Shown piece by piece: positions 1 to 9,888 of a DNA stretch of 64,000 bases (within the stretch, counting starts at the first letter, position 1; the number at the start of each line of letters is the position of its first letter). The notes under the pieces are model-generated. The model was not told the DNA's origin and did no database searches. It saw nothing but the letters and a program-made list of their open reading frames with translations. Source of the DNA: an uncultured Pelagibacteraceae bacterium (GTDB taxonomy: Bacteria > Pseudomonadota > Alphaproteobacteria > Pelagibacterales > Pelagibacteraceae); contig CACHEU010000001.1 of NCBI GenBank assembly GCA_902578935.1, forward strand, positions 124,001 to 188,000, in the 5' to 3' direction. A program made the translations under genes and the position numbers.

Positions 1-992
1 CCGGAGGAATAAAGAATCCTTTTGTGATTTTTTTGATTGTGCCTGCCATAGTATCTTCTACTTTGCTTACTTTAAAAAATACGTTCATTTTGGCATTTGC
101 AACAATCTTATTTTTGATAATACTTACTTTTAATCATTTACCACTACCTCATCCTGGAAATTTACATTTTCATGTACCTGATTACTATTTATATTCAGTA
201 CCCTTAGCGGTAATTATTGCCTTAATTTTTTTAACTTATTTTGGAGCAAGATTTGGAATAGAGTCGAGGCAGAGAGCAGGCGCTTTAAGAGAATTAGAAA
301 TGGCACTAGCCAAAGAACATGAGCTTGAAACTATTGGATTACAAGCAGCTGCAGCCGTCCATTCTCTTGGAACTCCTTTATCAACAATAACAGTAATTGC
401 AAAAGAGCTAAGAAAAGAAGCTGTCAAAAATCCAAAATACTTAAAAGATTTAGATCTATTATTAAGTCAGACTAAAAGATGCAGTGAAATACTTAAAAAG
501 ATATCCACGGCTCAAATTGAGGAAGACAAATTTATTAGCGAGATTACTATTAAAAATTTACTTATAGAAATTACAAAATCATTCGAAGAAATTTCAAATA
601 AAAAAATTACTTTGAATTTTGATCAAGCGAAAAAAGAAATACCAATGGATAGATCTGTAGAGATAACCTATGGAATTCGTAACTTTATTGGAAATTCGGT
701 AAAATTTTCAAAAAGCAATATAAATATAAATTTAGAAGCGGACTCCAAAAAAGTTAAAATAAGTATTTCAGATGATGGTCCAGGCTTTCCTCAGGATGTT
801 TCCAAAAGAATTGGCCAACCTTATATTACAACTAGTTCGGAATATTTAAGATCTAAAGCTGGTTTGGGATTAGGAACTTTCATAGGCAAAACTCTTCTGG
901 AAAGAAAAAAAGCCTCTCTTGAGTTTTCAAATTCAGAAACAGGAGGTGCTTTGGTCACAATAGCTTGGAGGACTTCTGATCTTATAATTTGA
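1..992 (+). CDS. regB: Sensor histidine kinase RegB/PrrB-type, 5' truncated by window edge
   Basis: ORF is open to base 1 in frame (GGINKPF before the listed GTG); H-box region 'AAAAVHSLGTPLSTI' matches the RegB family; HATPase motifs 'DDGPGFP' and 'GLGLGTFIGKTLLE'. Confidence 0.9.
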   Translation, partial: GGIKNPFVIFLIVPAIVSSTLLTLKNTFILAFATILFLIILTFNHLPLPHPGNLHFHVPDYYLYSVPLAVIIALIFLTYFGARFGIESRQRAGALRELEMALAKEHELETIGLQAAAAVHSLGTPLSTITVIAKELRKEAVKNPKYLKDLDLLLSQTKRCSEILKKISTAQIEEDKFISEITIKNLLIEITKSFEEISNKKITLNFDQAKKEIPMDRSVEITYGIRNFIGNSVKFSKSNININLEADSKKVKISISDDGPGFPQDVSKRIGQPYITTSSEYLRSKAGLGLGTFIGKTLLERKKASLEFSNSETGGALVTIAWRTSDLII

Positions 993-1866
993 AATTTATA
1001 AATTTATAAGAGAGGATTTTATAAGCTAGTTTTGCCGCTAAAAAATTATAACTTGGAAATCCTTTTATAGGAGCAAGTTCATTTATATCTCCGCCAACCA
1101 CTTTAGAATATTTTGATGCAATTTTTATGATTTCTATTGTTTCATCCCAAAATAGACCACCGGGTTCAGGAGTTCCAGTTGCTGGCATTAGGCTTGAATC
1201 AAAACCATCAACATCAAAAGTAATATAAACATTTTTGTTTTTTATTAATTTTTTAAAAAGATTTAAATTCCACTTTTTTTTGTCTTTTGCCCAAAAAATA
1301 TTTATTCTTTTTTTATTTTTTTTCAAATAACTTATTTCACCACTTGATATATTTCTTATACCAAAAGATATAACACTGACATTTTTATAGTCTAAACATC
1401 TCCTAATTGCTGATGCATGAGAAAATTTATTTCCATTATAACTTTGTCTTAAATCAGCATGAGCATCGAAATGTAATAAGCAAAGCTTATTAAATTTTTT
1501 TACAAAAGGTCTAATACACCCTGGTGTGATTGAATGTTCACCACCCAGTATCATAGGAAATATATTTTTTTTTAATAAAGATTCATTGATTTTCTCAATT
1601 TGTTTTAGCGCTTCATCCATTCTTTTTTTAATTGGAAAGGGTTTTATTGTTCTAATGCCAATTTTTTTATATGGATCACAATTTAAGTCTTCGTCGAACA
1701 GCTCAACTTGATGGGATGCTTTGATTATTTCTTTGGGTCCATTTTTTGTTCCTCCACCATAGCTGACAGTTTTTTCTAATCCGAATGGAACAATGACAGC
1801 TTTCTCTTTTATTTTGAATTTATTGTCAATTCCTAAAAAACCTAGTTTGTTAGATAGATAATTCAA
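982..1866 (-). CDS. speB: Agmatinase/arginase family (ureohydrolase)
   Basis: Metal-binding motifs 'GGEHSIT', 'HFDAHADLR', 'TFDVDGFDSSLMPATGTPEPGG'. Confidence 0.9.
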   Translation of the reverse strand: MNYLSNKLGFLGIDNKFKIKEKAVIVPFGLEKTVSYGGGTKNGPKEIIKASHQVELFDEDLNCDPYKKIGIRTIKPFPIKKRMDEALKQIEKINESLLKKNIFPMILGGEHSITPGCIRPFVKKFNKLCLLHFDAHADLRQSYNGNKFSHASAIRRCLDYKNVSVISFGIRNISSGEISYLKKNKKRINIFWAKDKKKWNLNLFKKLIKNKNVYITFDVDGFDSSLMPATGTPEPGGLFWDETIEIIKIASKYSKVVGGDINELAPIKGFPSYNFLAAKLAYKILSYKFINFKL

Positions 1867-1869
1867 TTT

Positions 1870-2916
1870 TTATCCGAATAGATTTGAAAATTTTTTTCTT
1901 TCTCTATTTTGCCAAAATTTATTGTGGTAAACATCGCTTGCAATTAACGGCAGCACACTAGTTGCTTCTGCAAAAACCATTTGTTCTTTCGAAGTATCAA
2001 CTTTTCCCCAAGAACTTGCTTCTTTTAGTGTAGAACTGCTACAAGCACCATCTCTTGTATCCGCAACAGTTATTTGTATAGCATATTTATGCATGTCGAC
2101 TTTTTTACCCAAAAGTTCAGCACAAACCACTGTGTCTTGAACAAAATTTTTTGGAACTCCCCCTCCAACCATTAACAAACCAGAGGCCTTGGATTTTAGT
2201 TTAATTTCTGTAAGTTCTCTAAATTCCCTTATCGAGTCTATAGTTATGTGTTTGGATGGATTTTGTTCCTGGTGCATTACCAGGCCAAAACCAGCAGAAC
2301 TATCTGTAAACGCCGGGCAAAATATTGGAACATTGTGGTCATAAGCAACCTCAATTAATGAATTTTTCTTTTTTGCATTTTTTTTTAAATATTTACCTAT
2401 TTCTTTAATGAACTCTCTAGAGGTATAAGTTTTTGGTGGTAATTTATTAGCTATATCACATATAGCCTTATCGCAGATCTGCAAATCTTCTTCATCAATG
2501 TAGGTGTCATAAATTCTATCTATATAATTTTCTCTTAAAACTTTATCATCTTGAAACTGATTACCTTGATAATGTTTAAATCCTAATGCTTCAAAAAAAT
2601 CCATATCAATTATGGAAGCCCCAGTAGCTACAATGGCATCAACCATATTATATTTAACTAAATCAGAATAAAGTTTCATGCATCCTCCAGCTGAAGTTGA
2701 ACCAGCAATTGTTAAAAATATTGAACAATTTTTATCCTTTATCATATCATTATAAATTTCAGCGGCTTTTGCTGTATCTCTTGAGGTAAATGACATTTTT
2801 TTCATAGACTCTATAATTTTTCGAGAGTCAAAAGCAGTTATGTCAATATGTTCGACTTCAGATTTTAATAAAGACTTTTTGTTGTGTCCTAGAGTTGGAC
2901 CGTTTTTTTTATTCAT
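1870..2916 (-). CDS. Deoxyhypusine synthase-like protein (possible homospermidine synthase-type enzyme)
   Basis: DHS-family features including 'VGGGVPKNF' and 'EASSWGKVD' (equivalent of the catalytic Lys region 'EAVSWGKI'); start codon overlaps the upstream decarboxylase stop (TAATG). Confidence 0.88.
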   Translation of the reverse strand: MNKKNGPTLGHNKKSLLKSEVEHIDITAFDSRKIIESMKKMSFTSRDTAKAAEIYNDMIKDKNCSIFLTIAGSTSAGGCMKLYSDLVKYNMVDAIVATGASIIDMDFFEALGFKHYQGNQFQDDKVLRENYIDRIYDTYIDEEDLQICDKAICDIANKLPPKTYTSREFIKEIGKYLKKNAKKKNSLIEVAYDHNVPIFCPAFTDSSAGFGLVMHQEQNPSKHITIDSIREFRELTEIKLKSKASGLLMVGGGVPKNFVQDTVVCAELLGKKVDMHKYAIQITVADTRDGACSSSTLKEASSWGKVDTSKEQMVFAEATSVLPLIASDVYHNKFWQNRERKKFSNLFG

Positions 2917-4094
2917 TACGCAACCAAGTAACTAAACTTATCTGTACGATCGTACATTGAAAGAATAGGTTTGTCATCTACTTGATAGATTGCATCTGAG
3001 TAAAAACCATTAAATTTTGTTCTAAATGTAGTTCCGTAAGCACCAAGTTGACCAAGCTCAATATAATCCCCTTCTTTAATATTGTTTGGCAGCAAGAAAG
3101 GTCCTTTCATATAATCAAGGCTATCACAGGTTGGTCCGTAGAAATTAAAAGCAGTTAATTTTTTTGAAACAACTCTTCCGTTGCTAATCATTTTTGTAGG
3201 TAAAACAAAATTTGGAACTCCTGCATCGAACAAAGATCCATAAGTTCCATCATTAATATATAGTTTTTGTTTTTTCTTTAAAATGACTTTAACGATAGTT
3301 GACCCAGCTTCTGCTACAATGGCACGGCCGGGTTCACAAAATATTTCTGGCATTTTTTCTAATTTCAAGTTTTTTAAAGCTTTTTTAATTTCGTTTAAAT
3401 AACTATCTAAAGGTTCAGGTTTTAAGTCTGGATATATAGAAGGAAAGCCTCCCCCTATATTAATAACATCTGGAACAATCTTTGTTTTTTTAATTATATT
3501 GCCAATTTCGCTAATTCCTTTTGAAAAAGAAATCTTGTCCATACATTGAGACCCTACGTGAAAACTTAGGCCTACTTTCTTACCGTGCTCCTTACATAAT
3601 CTCAATAGCCCCAAAGCCTCACTTGCCAAAGCTCCAAATTTTCTAGACAAATCAATTTCTGCATGCTCATTTGAAATTGCTATTCTTACATATAAATTTA
3701 AATCTTTTGCGTTATTTGTTGCCTCAAGAATCTTAAGCAACTCGTCTTTGCTGTCCAGAGCAAAATCTTTAATATTATATTGAAAATATGCTTCTTTAAT
3801 GCTCTCCCTACTTTTTATGGTATGCATAAAGTATATTTTAACTTTATTGTCGATTTTTCTTATTAGTTTTATTTCATTAATTGATGCAACATCAAAATTT
3901 TGAATTCCACTGTTAATAATAATTTTAATAATTTTTTCGTTGGGATTTGTTTTTACAGCGTAAAGAACTTTTCCAGGAAAGTTATTTTTAAAAAACTCTG
4001 CAGACTTTCTTACTGAGTTAGGTCTGATACAATAGACCGGATACTCAGGTTTCAAAGTGTTAACTAATTCGTTAACGCTAGTAAATTTTCGCAT
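2916..4094 (-). CDS. Ornithine/diaminobasic amino acid decarboxylase, alanine-racemase fold (PLP)
   Basis: 'YAVKTNPNEKII' PLP-Lys motif, 'NIGGGFPS', 'EPGRAIVAEAG', 'YGPTCDSLD'. Confidence 0.9.
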   Translation of the reverse strand: MRKFTSVNELVNTLKPEYPVYCIRPNSVRKSAEFFKNNFPGKVLYAVKTNPNEKIIKIIINSGIQNFDVASINEIKLIRKIDNKVKIYFMHTIKSRESIKEAYFQYNIKDFALDSKDELLKILEATNNAKDLNLYVRIAISNEHAEIDLSRKFGALASEALGLLRLCKEHGKKVGLSFHVGSQCMDKISFSKGISEIGNIIKKTKIVPDVINIGGGFPSIYPDLKPEPLDSYLNEIKKALKNLKLEKMPEIFCEPGRAIVAEAGSTIVKVILKKKQKLYINDGTYGSLFDAGVPNFVLPTKMISNGRVVSKKLTAFNFYGPTCDSLDYMKGPFLLPNNIKEGDYIELGQLGAYGTTFRTKFNGFYSDAIYQVDDKPILSMYDRTDKFSYLVA

Positions 4095-4251
4095 CGCATG
4101 TGTTCCCCGTTTAATTACACAATAAAGCTTCTAAAAAATTACATAAAAAAGCTTATTTAATTTCGCTTATAAGGTTTTTGACCTTTATGTAAAGGAAATA
4201 ATGCACCTTTGTCGCATTTGAAATATGACAATCACCACTACATAGTTTAGG

Positions 4252-4833
4252 ATGACAGACATGTATAAAACAAGAGAGACACCTGTAGGTTTAAAGATTT
4301 CCGATTTTGAGGACAAGTCTCTCTTGATCATTGACGACGACGATCCTCTCAGAATTAGACTTGCAAGGGCCATGGAGAAGAAGGGGTTTCAAGTTAAAGA
4401 TGCAAAAACTGTTGAAAATGCTGTAAAATTAGTCAAATCTTCCCCTCCCAAGTTCGCTTTAGTGGATCTCAGACTGGAAGATGGTAGCGGTCTAGATGTG
4501 GTCAAGGAGATTAAAAAGGCAAATAAAGACAGCAGAATAGTTATGCTAACTGGATATGGAAATTTGCCTACAGCCGTTGCCGCTGTGAAGGCTGGGGCCA
4601 TAGACTACATGGCTAAGCCAGTGGATGCGGATGATGTCGAATCTGCCCTTCTAGCCGCGCCAGATTCTAAGGCTACCCCCCCTGAAAACCCAATGTCAGC
4701 AGATAGGGTAAAATGGGAGCATATCCACAGAGTATTTGAGCTTTGTAACAGAAATGTCTCAGAAACTGCAAGAAGACTTAAAATGCACCGAAGAACTCTG
4801 CAAAGGATTCTCTCAAAGAGATCTCCTCGTTAA
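4252..4833 (+). CDS. regA: Response regulator RegA/PrrA/ActR
   Basis: REC domain 'LLIIDDDDPLRIRLARAMEKKGF' and C-terminal Fis-type HTH 'NVSETARRLKMHRRTLQRILSKRSPR', highly characteristic. Confidence 0.95.
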   Translation: MTDMYKTRETPVGLKISDFEDKSLLIIDDDDPLRIRLARAMEKKGFQVKDAKTVENAVKLVKSSPPKFALVDLRLEDGSGLDVVKEIKKANKDSRIVMLTGYGNLPTAVAAVKAGAIDYMAKPVDADDVESALLAAPDSKATPPENPMSADRVKWEHIHRVFELCNRNVSETARRLKMHRRTLQRILSKRSPR

Positions 4834-5375
4834 CCTCTAAATTTTGAAATTTTTGGAATTAGGGCGCTTAATATAAGGATCTTAAATAGTTCAGCCAAAA
4901 GGAAAGGTTGCGCACCCAATTCAAATACCGGTTTGTCCCAACCAATTATTGATCCTAACCAAATTAAACCCAAAATATATATAAAACTTACCGAGAAAGT
5001 TAGTTTTATAAAATTCTTAAAAAAATTATTATTAAAAGTAAAAAATCCTGTTAAAAAAACTGCCACCAAAAAACCAAGCAAATATCCCATGGTTGGCCCT
5101 GTAAAATAAACCAAACCTATACCTTTTTCCGGAGTTCCAGCAAAAACTGGCAAACCAGCTATACCTTCAAGTAAGTATAGTGATACGGTGAATAGGCCAA
5201 GTTTCCATCCATATATAATCCCCAATAACAAAACTACAAAAGTTTGCATGGTCATAGGTACCGGCCAAAAAGGTATTTTTATTTTTGCTGAAATAGCTAA
5301 AAGTATGGTACCTAAAATTGCTAGAAACAAATTTTTTACTAAAGAAACTTCTTTTAAATTTTTAATTAACTCCAT
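4830..5375 (-). CDS. bioY: Biotin transporter BioY
   Basis: 'IKIPFWPVPMTMQTFVVLLLG', 'GLPVFAGTPEKGIGLVYFTGPTMGYLLGF'. Confidence 0.93.
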   Translation of the reverse strand: MELIKNLKEVSLVKNLFLAILGTILLAISAKIKIPFWPVPMTMQTFVVLLLGIIYGWKLGLFTVSLYLLEGIAGLPVFAGTPEKGIGLVYFTGPTMGYLLGFLVAVFLTGFFTFNNNFFKNFIKLTFSVSFIYILGLIWLGSIIGWDKPVFELGAQPFLLAELFKILILSALIPKISKFRG

Positions 5376-5407
5376 ATTGTGATTCTTACTTTTATTTACA
5401 GAAAAAG

Positions 5408-6334
5408 CTACTTATTTGTTACCTGCAAAAAGATGTCTTCTAAGTCACCTTCATCAGTAGAAATATCAAGTATTTCAGCATTATTTTTTACTACATCTAT
5501 AATTTGGTCAAATTTGAATTTATTTTTGTCATAGGTAGCGGTAATTTCATAATCAGTTTTTGAAAATTTTACACCATTAAGTCTAATTTTTTCAAATTGA
5601 CTTAAATTTTTTACTTTAAATTTAATTTTTTTGCTTTCAATACGCCCTAAGAGTTTTTCGGTAGTATCAAAAGCCACTAGATTTCCTTTATTAATAATTG
5701 CAATTCGATCACACATCTCTTCAGCTTCGTAAAGATAATGTGTAGTTAAAATAATAGTTACTCCAAGCTTGTTAAGCTCTCTAACATTGTTCCACAAATT
5801 TTGTCTTAATTCTACATCTACTCCAGCTGTTGGTTCATCCAGAACTAAAATTGGAGGTTGATGTACCATAGCTTTTGCAACTAATAATCTTCTTTTCATT
5901 CCACCAGAAAGACTTCTTGCATATGAATTAGCCTGCTTATCTAAGGCCACCATTTTCAAAATTAAATCTGTAATCCTATCCTTTTTTTTTACTCCATATA
6001 GGCCGGCTTGAAGCTCAAGTAATTTTTTTGGACTAAAAAAAGCATCTAAATTAACTTCTTGTGGCACAATACCTATGGATGCTCTTACTTGTCTTGGATT
6101 AGTGTCTAGATCAAAGCCCCACAATTGAACTTTACCAGAGGTTTTCATTACTGTTCCTCCTAAAATATTTATAAATGTTGTTTTACCTGCCCCATTAGGA
6201 CCGAGAAGACCGAAAATTTCACCCCGCTTCACTTCTAGGTTTAATTTGTTTAGAGCTAAAATTGATTTGTTCGAATTGTTATTTTTTGAATAAACCTTAG
6301 TTAAATTTTCAGCAGATAATGCAATTTTGTCCAT
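5408..6334 (-). CDS. ABC-2 type transporter ATPase
   Basis: Walker A 'GPNGAGKTT', signature 'SLSGGMKRRLLVAKAM', Walker B 'ILVLDEPTAGVD'. Confidence 0.93.
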   Translation of the reverse strand: MDKIALSAENLTKVYSKNNNSNKSILALNKLNLEVKRGEIFGLLGPNGAGKTTFINILGGTVMKTSGKVQLWGFDLDTNPRQVRASIGIVPQEVNLDAFFSPKKLLELQAGLYGVKKKDRITDLILKMVALDKQANSYARSLSGGMKRRLLVAKAMVHQPPILVLDEPTAGVDVELRQNLWNNVRELNKLGVTIILTTHYLYEAEEMCDRIAIINKGNLVAFDTTEKLLGRIESKKIKFKVKNLSQFEKIRLNGVKFSKTDYEITATYDKNKFKFDQIIDVVKNNAEILDISTDEGDLEDIFLQVTNK

Positions 6335-6378
6335 AATTTAATATTATTATATCATGAAAAAAATTAAGATATCATTAA

Positions 6379-9144
6379 TTGATGAATGTAATAAAAAAAA
6401 CTGATCATTTTTATTTAGTAGACGGATCTGGATATATCTTTAGAGCTTATTACGCATTGCCTCCTTTATCTAGAAAAAGCGATGGGTTGCCGACTGGTGC
6501 AGTAAGCGGCTTTAGCAATATGCTTTTTAAACTTTTGGAAGATTCTAGATCTGACGACTCGGAGAATAAACCAACACATTTTGCAGTTATATTTGATTCT
6601 GCAAGAAAAAATTTTAGAAACGAAATTTATAAAGATTATAAAGCTAACAGATCTGATCCTCCAGATGATCTTGCTCCTCAATTTGAATATATAAGAAAAG
6701 CCGTCGAAGCTTTTAATGTGCCTTCCGTTGAGCAATTAAATTACGAAGCTGATGACCTGATAGCAACCTATGCAAAACAAATTATTAATGCAGGCGCTAA
6801 AGTTACAGTAATTTCTTCAGACAAGGATTTAATGCAACTAGTTTCTAAAAATATAAGGCTATACGATCCAATGAAGAGTAAAGTTATCGGAGAAAAGGAA
6901 GTACATGAAAAATTTGGAGTGAAACCAACACAGGTTATCGACGTTCAATCTTTAGCGGGAGACTCATCAGATAATATACCTGGTGTTCCGGGAATAGGAG
7001 TGAAAACGGCAGCTGAACTAATTAATAAATATAAGAATCTTGAAACTCTACTAAAAAAAGCCGAAGAAATTCCACAAAAAAAAAGAAAACAAACAATTAT
7101 TGAAAACAAAGAGTCCGCTTTAATTAGCAAAAAACTTGTAACTTTAAAAGATGACGTTCCAGTTAAAGATAAAATTGAAAACTTCATAATAAAGGAAATA
7201 AAAAAAGATAAACTTTATAATTTTCTCAGAGAGATGGAGTTTAATAGGCTTTTAAGTCAAGCTATAGGTTTTTATGGAGAAACAGGTAAAAAAATAGAAA
7301 ACACAGAAACAACAAAAGAAAAAATTGATCTAACTAAATATGAAACCATTACTACTGAAAAGAAACTTGAAAACTGGGTCAATATTCTTAAAAAGCAAAA
7401 ATTAATCTCTGTAGATACAGAAACATCCTCCCTTAATCCTATCGAAGCTGATCTAGTGGGAATTTCTTTTTGCTACGAGAAAGGAAAAGCGTGTTACATA
7501 CCGTTAAAAAACCAAAAAGAGAAATGTTTAAATTTAGATACTGTACTTAAAAAAATTAAACCAATACTTGAAGATCAGAGCATAAAAAAAATTGGTCAAA
7601 ATATAAAATTTGATTACATAATTTTGAAAAAAAATAACATCGATATATCTCCAATAGAGGATACAATGTTGGCTTCTTATACTCTAGATGCCGGATTAAA
7701 TCGGCATAATCTTGATACATTATCCGAAATTCATTTGGGTCACAAAACAATTTCTTTCAAAGATTTAGTAGGTAGTGGAAAAAAGAAAATTACTTTTACT
7801 GAAGTTGATTTAAAAAAAGCAACAGAATATGCAGGTGAAGATGCGGACGTAACTTTTAGATTATACCAATTATTAAAAGAAAGATTAGATCGAGAAAAGC
7901 TTACTAAAATTTATGAAATTTTTGAAAAACCGATGGTCAAAATACTTTCGGGGATTGAAATAAATGGTGTTAAGGTCGACAAAGAATATCTAAAAAAACT
8001 ATCTAAAAATTTTACAAATAAAATATTGAAGATTGAAAAAGAAATTTACTCTTTGGCCAAAAAAGAATTCAATATAGGCTCACCAAAACAACTTGGCGAA
8101 ATCATTTATAACGAACTTAAAATTGCTAGTCTAAAAAAAACAAAAAAAGGAAGCTTAGCTACTAGCGCAACAATCTTAGAGGATTTAGCCTTCAAGGGTC
8201 ATAAATTTCCAAGTTTAGTATTGGATTGGAGACAGTTGTCCAAACTAAAAAACACCTATACCGATGCGTTACAAGATCACATAAATTTAACAACCAATAG
8301 AGTGCACACATCCTTTTTATTGGCAGCAACAAATACTGGCAGGTTAGCTTCCAGCGATCCTAATTTACAAAATATTCCAATAAAAACAGAAGATGGACGG
8401 GAAATAAGAAAGGCATTTATTGCTGAAAAAAATAATATTCTAATATCTGCCGATTATAACCAAATAGAGATGAGAATATTGGCCGATCTTGCTGATGTTA
8501 AAGAATTAAAAAAGGCGTTTCTCAACAAGGATGATATTCATAGTATAACCGCAAGCCAAGTTTTTGATGTTTCGGTAAAAAAAGTTGATCAAAATTTAAG
8601 AAGAAAAGCAAAAGCTATTAATTTTGGTATAATTTATGGGATAACACAATACGGTCTTGCAAAACAAATTTCTGTTTCAAATCAAGAAGCATTACAATTT
8701 ATTAATTCTTATTTTAAAAAATTTCCTGAAATAAAAGAATATATGCAGTCAACAGTTAAGTTTTGCCGAAAAAATGGATATGTTAGTAATATTTTTGGAA
8801 GAAGGATACATCTAAGAGGCATAAATGATAAAAATTTCAGCGTTAGAAGTTTTCAAGAAAGAGCAGCTATAAATGCTCCAATACAAAGCTCTGCAGCTGA
8901 TATTATAAGACTTGCAATGATTCAGTTGCACAAACTAGTTGAATTAAAAAAAATACATAACGCAAAAATGCTCCTACAAATACATGATGAGTTAGTCTTT
9001 GAATGTCTAAAAACCAATAAGTCTGCTGTTGAAAAAATTGTTAAAAAAACTATGGAATCAGTTTCAAGCTCGGAACATCATATGTTTACAATTCCATTGG
9101 ATGTAAACGTTAATTCAGGTAATAATTGGGAAGAGGCACACTGA
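6379..9144 (+). CDS. polA: DNA polymerase I
   Basis: N-terminal 5' nuclease domain, 'SVDTETSSLNP' 3'-5' exo motif, PolA motifs 'SADYNQIEMRILADL' and 'LLQIHDELVFEC'; 921 aa. Confidence 0.97.
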   Translation: MMNVIKKTDHFYLVDGSGYIFRAYYALPPLSRKSDGLPTGAVSGFSNMLFKLLEDSRSDDSENKPTHFAVIFDSARKNFRNEIYKDYKANRSDPPDDLAPQFEYIRKAVEAFNVPSVEQLNYEADDLIATYAKQIINAGAKVTVISSDKDLMQLVSKNIRLYDPMKSKVIGEKEVHEKFGVKPTQVIDVQSLAGDSSDNIPGVPGIGVKTAAELINKYKNLETLLKKAEEIPQKKRKQTIIENKESALISKKLVTLKDDVPVKDKIENFIIKEIKKDKLYNFLREMEFNRLLSQAIGFYGETGKKIENTETTKEKIDLTKYETITTEKKLENWVNILKKQKLISVDTETSSLNPIEADLVGISFCYEKGKACYIPLKNQKEKCLNLDTVLKKIKPILEDQSIKKIGQNIKFDYIILKKNNIDISPIEDTMLASYTLDAGLNRHNLDTLSEIHLGHKTISFKDLVGSGKKKITFTEVDLKKATEYAGEDADVTFRLYQLLKERLDREKLTKIYEIFEKPMVKILSGIEINGVKVDKEYLKKLSKNFTNKILKIEKEIYSLAKKEFNIGSPKQLGEIIYNELKIASLKKTKKGSLATSATILEDLAFKGHKFPSLVLDWRQLSKLKNTYTDALQDHINLTTNRVHTSFLLAATNTGRLASSDPNLQNIPIKTEDGREIRKAFIAEKNNILISADYNQIEMRILADLADVKELKKAFLNKDDIHSITASQVFDVSVKKVDQNLRRKAKAINFGIIYGITQYGLAKQISVSNQEALQFINSYFKKFPEIKEYMQSTVKFCRKNGYVSNIFGRRIHLRGINDKNFSVRSFQERAAINAPIQSSAADIIRLAMIQLHKLVELKKIHNAKMLLQIHDELVFECLKTNKSAVEKIVKKTMESVSSSEHHMFTIPLDVNVNSGNNWEEAH

Positions 9145-9189
9145 TGCCTAAATTTTGACAATTTATTTTAAACTATTAGGATACTAGGA

Positions 9190-9888
9190 ATGTCAAAAAC
9201 TATCGCGCTTGTTGATGATGACAGAAATATTCTTACTGGAATCAGCATGGCTCTTGAACGAGAAGGTTTTAAAGTTCAAACCTATATAGACGGAGAGAGT
9301 GCTTTAATCGGGCTCTCAAGAAACCCCCCAGACTTGGCAGTTGTAGATATAAAAATGCCTAAAATGGATGGTGAAGAATTGCTTAAAAAGATAAGAAAAA
9401 AAATGTCTATTCCAATTATATTTCTTACATCTAAGGATGAAGAAGTCGATGAATTGTTGGGCCTGAAATTAGGTGCAGATGATTTTATAAAAAAATCAGG
9501 GGGTTTTTCAATTAAAGTATTGGTAGAAAGAATTCGAGTACAATTAAGAAAAAAAGCCATACCATTGGAGGACTCAAAAAATTTAATAGCTCATGGAAAA
9601 CTTAAACTTGATCCTAATCAGTTAGAATGCGAATGGAATGGCAAACCTCTACCAGAAAAGCTTACGACCACAGAATTTTTAATTGTTAAAGAGTTGGCCA
9701 AGAGACCCGGCGTTATCAAAGAAAGAGCACATTTGATGGACATAGCATATAAAGAAAATACAGATATTGAAGATAGAACTATAGATAGTCACATTAAAAG
9801 AATTAGAAAAAAATTTAAGAAGGTAGACGAAAAATTTTCATCAATCGAAACTCGCTATGGAAGCGGGTACAGATGGAATATTAATTAA
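9190..9888 (+). CDS. chvI: Response regulator ChvI-type
   Basis: OmpR/PhoB-type REC plus winged HTH; adjacent to the ChvG-like kinase; '[22 protein letters not shown]'. Confidence 0.9.
   Translation: MSKTIALVDDDRNILTGISMALEREGFKVQTYIDGESALIGLSRNPPDLAVVDIKMPKMDGEELLKKIRKKMSIPIIFLTSKDEEVDELLGLKLGADDFIKKSGGFSIKVLVERIRVQLRKKAIPLEDSKNLIAHGKLKLDPNQLECEWNGKPLPEKLTTTEFLIVKELAKRPGVIKERAHLMDIAYKENTDIEDRTIDSHIKRIRKKFKKVDEKFSSIETRYGSGYRWNIN

Noticed and set aside
4110-4160. aagctt...aagctt inverted pair in the odc leader
   Set aside because: Short HindIII-like palindromes in AT-rich DNA; arms imperfect and likely chance.
4389-4601. 70-aa minus-strand ORF
   Set aside because: Antisense to the regA REC domain, with no recognisable domain or start context.
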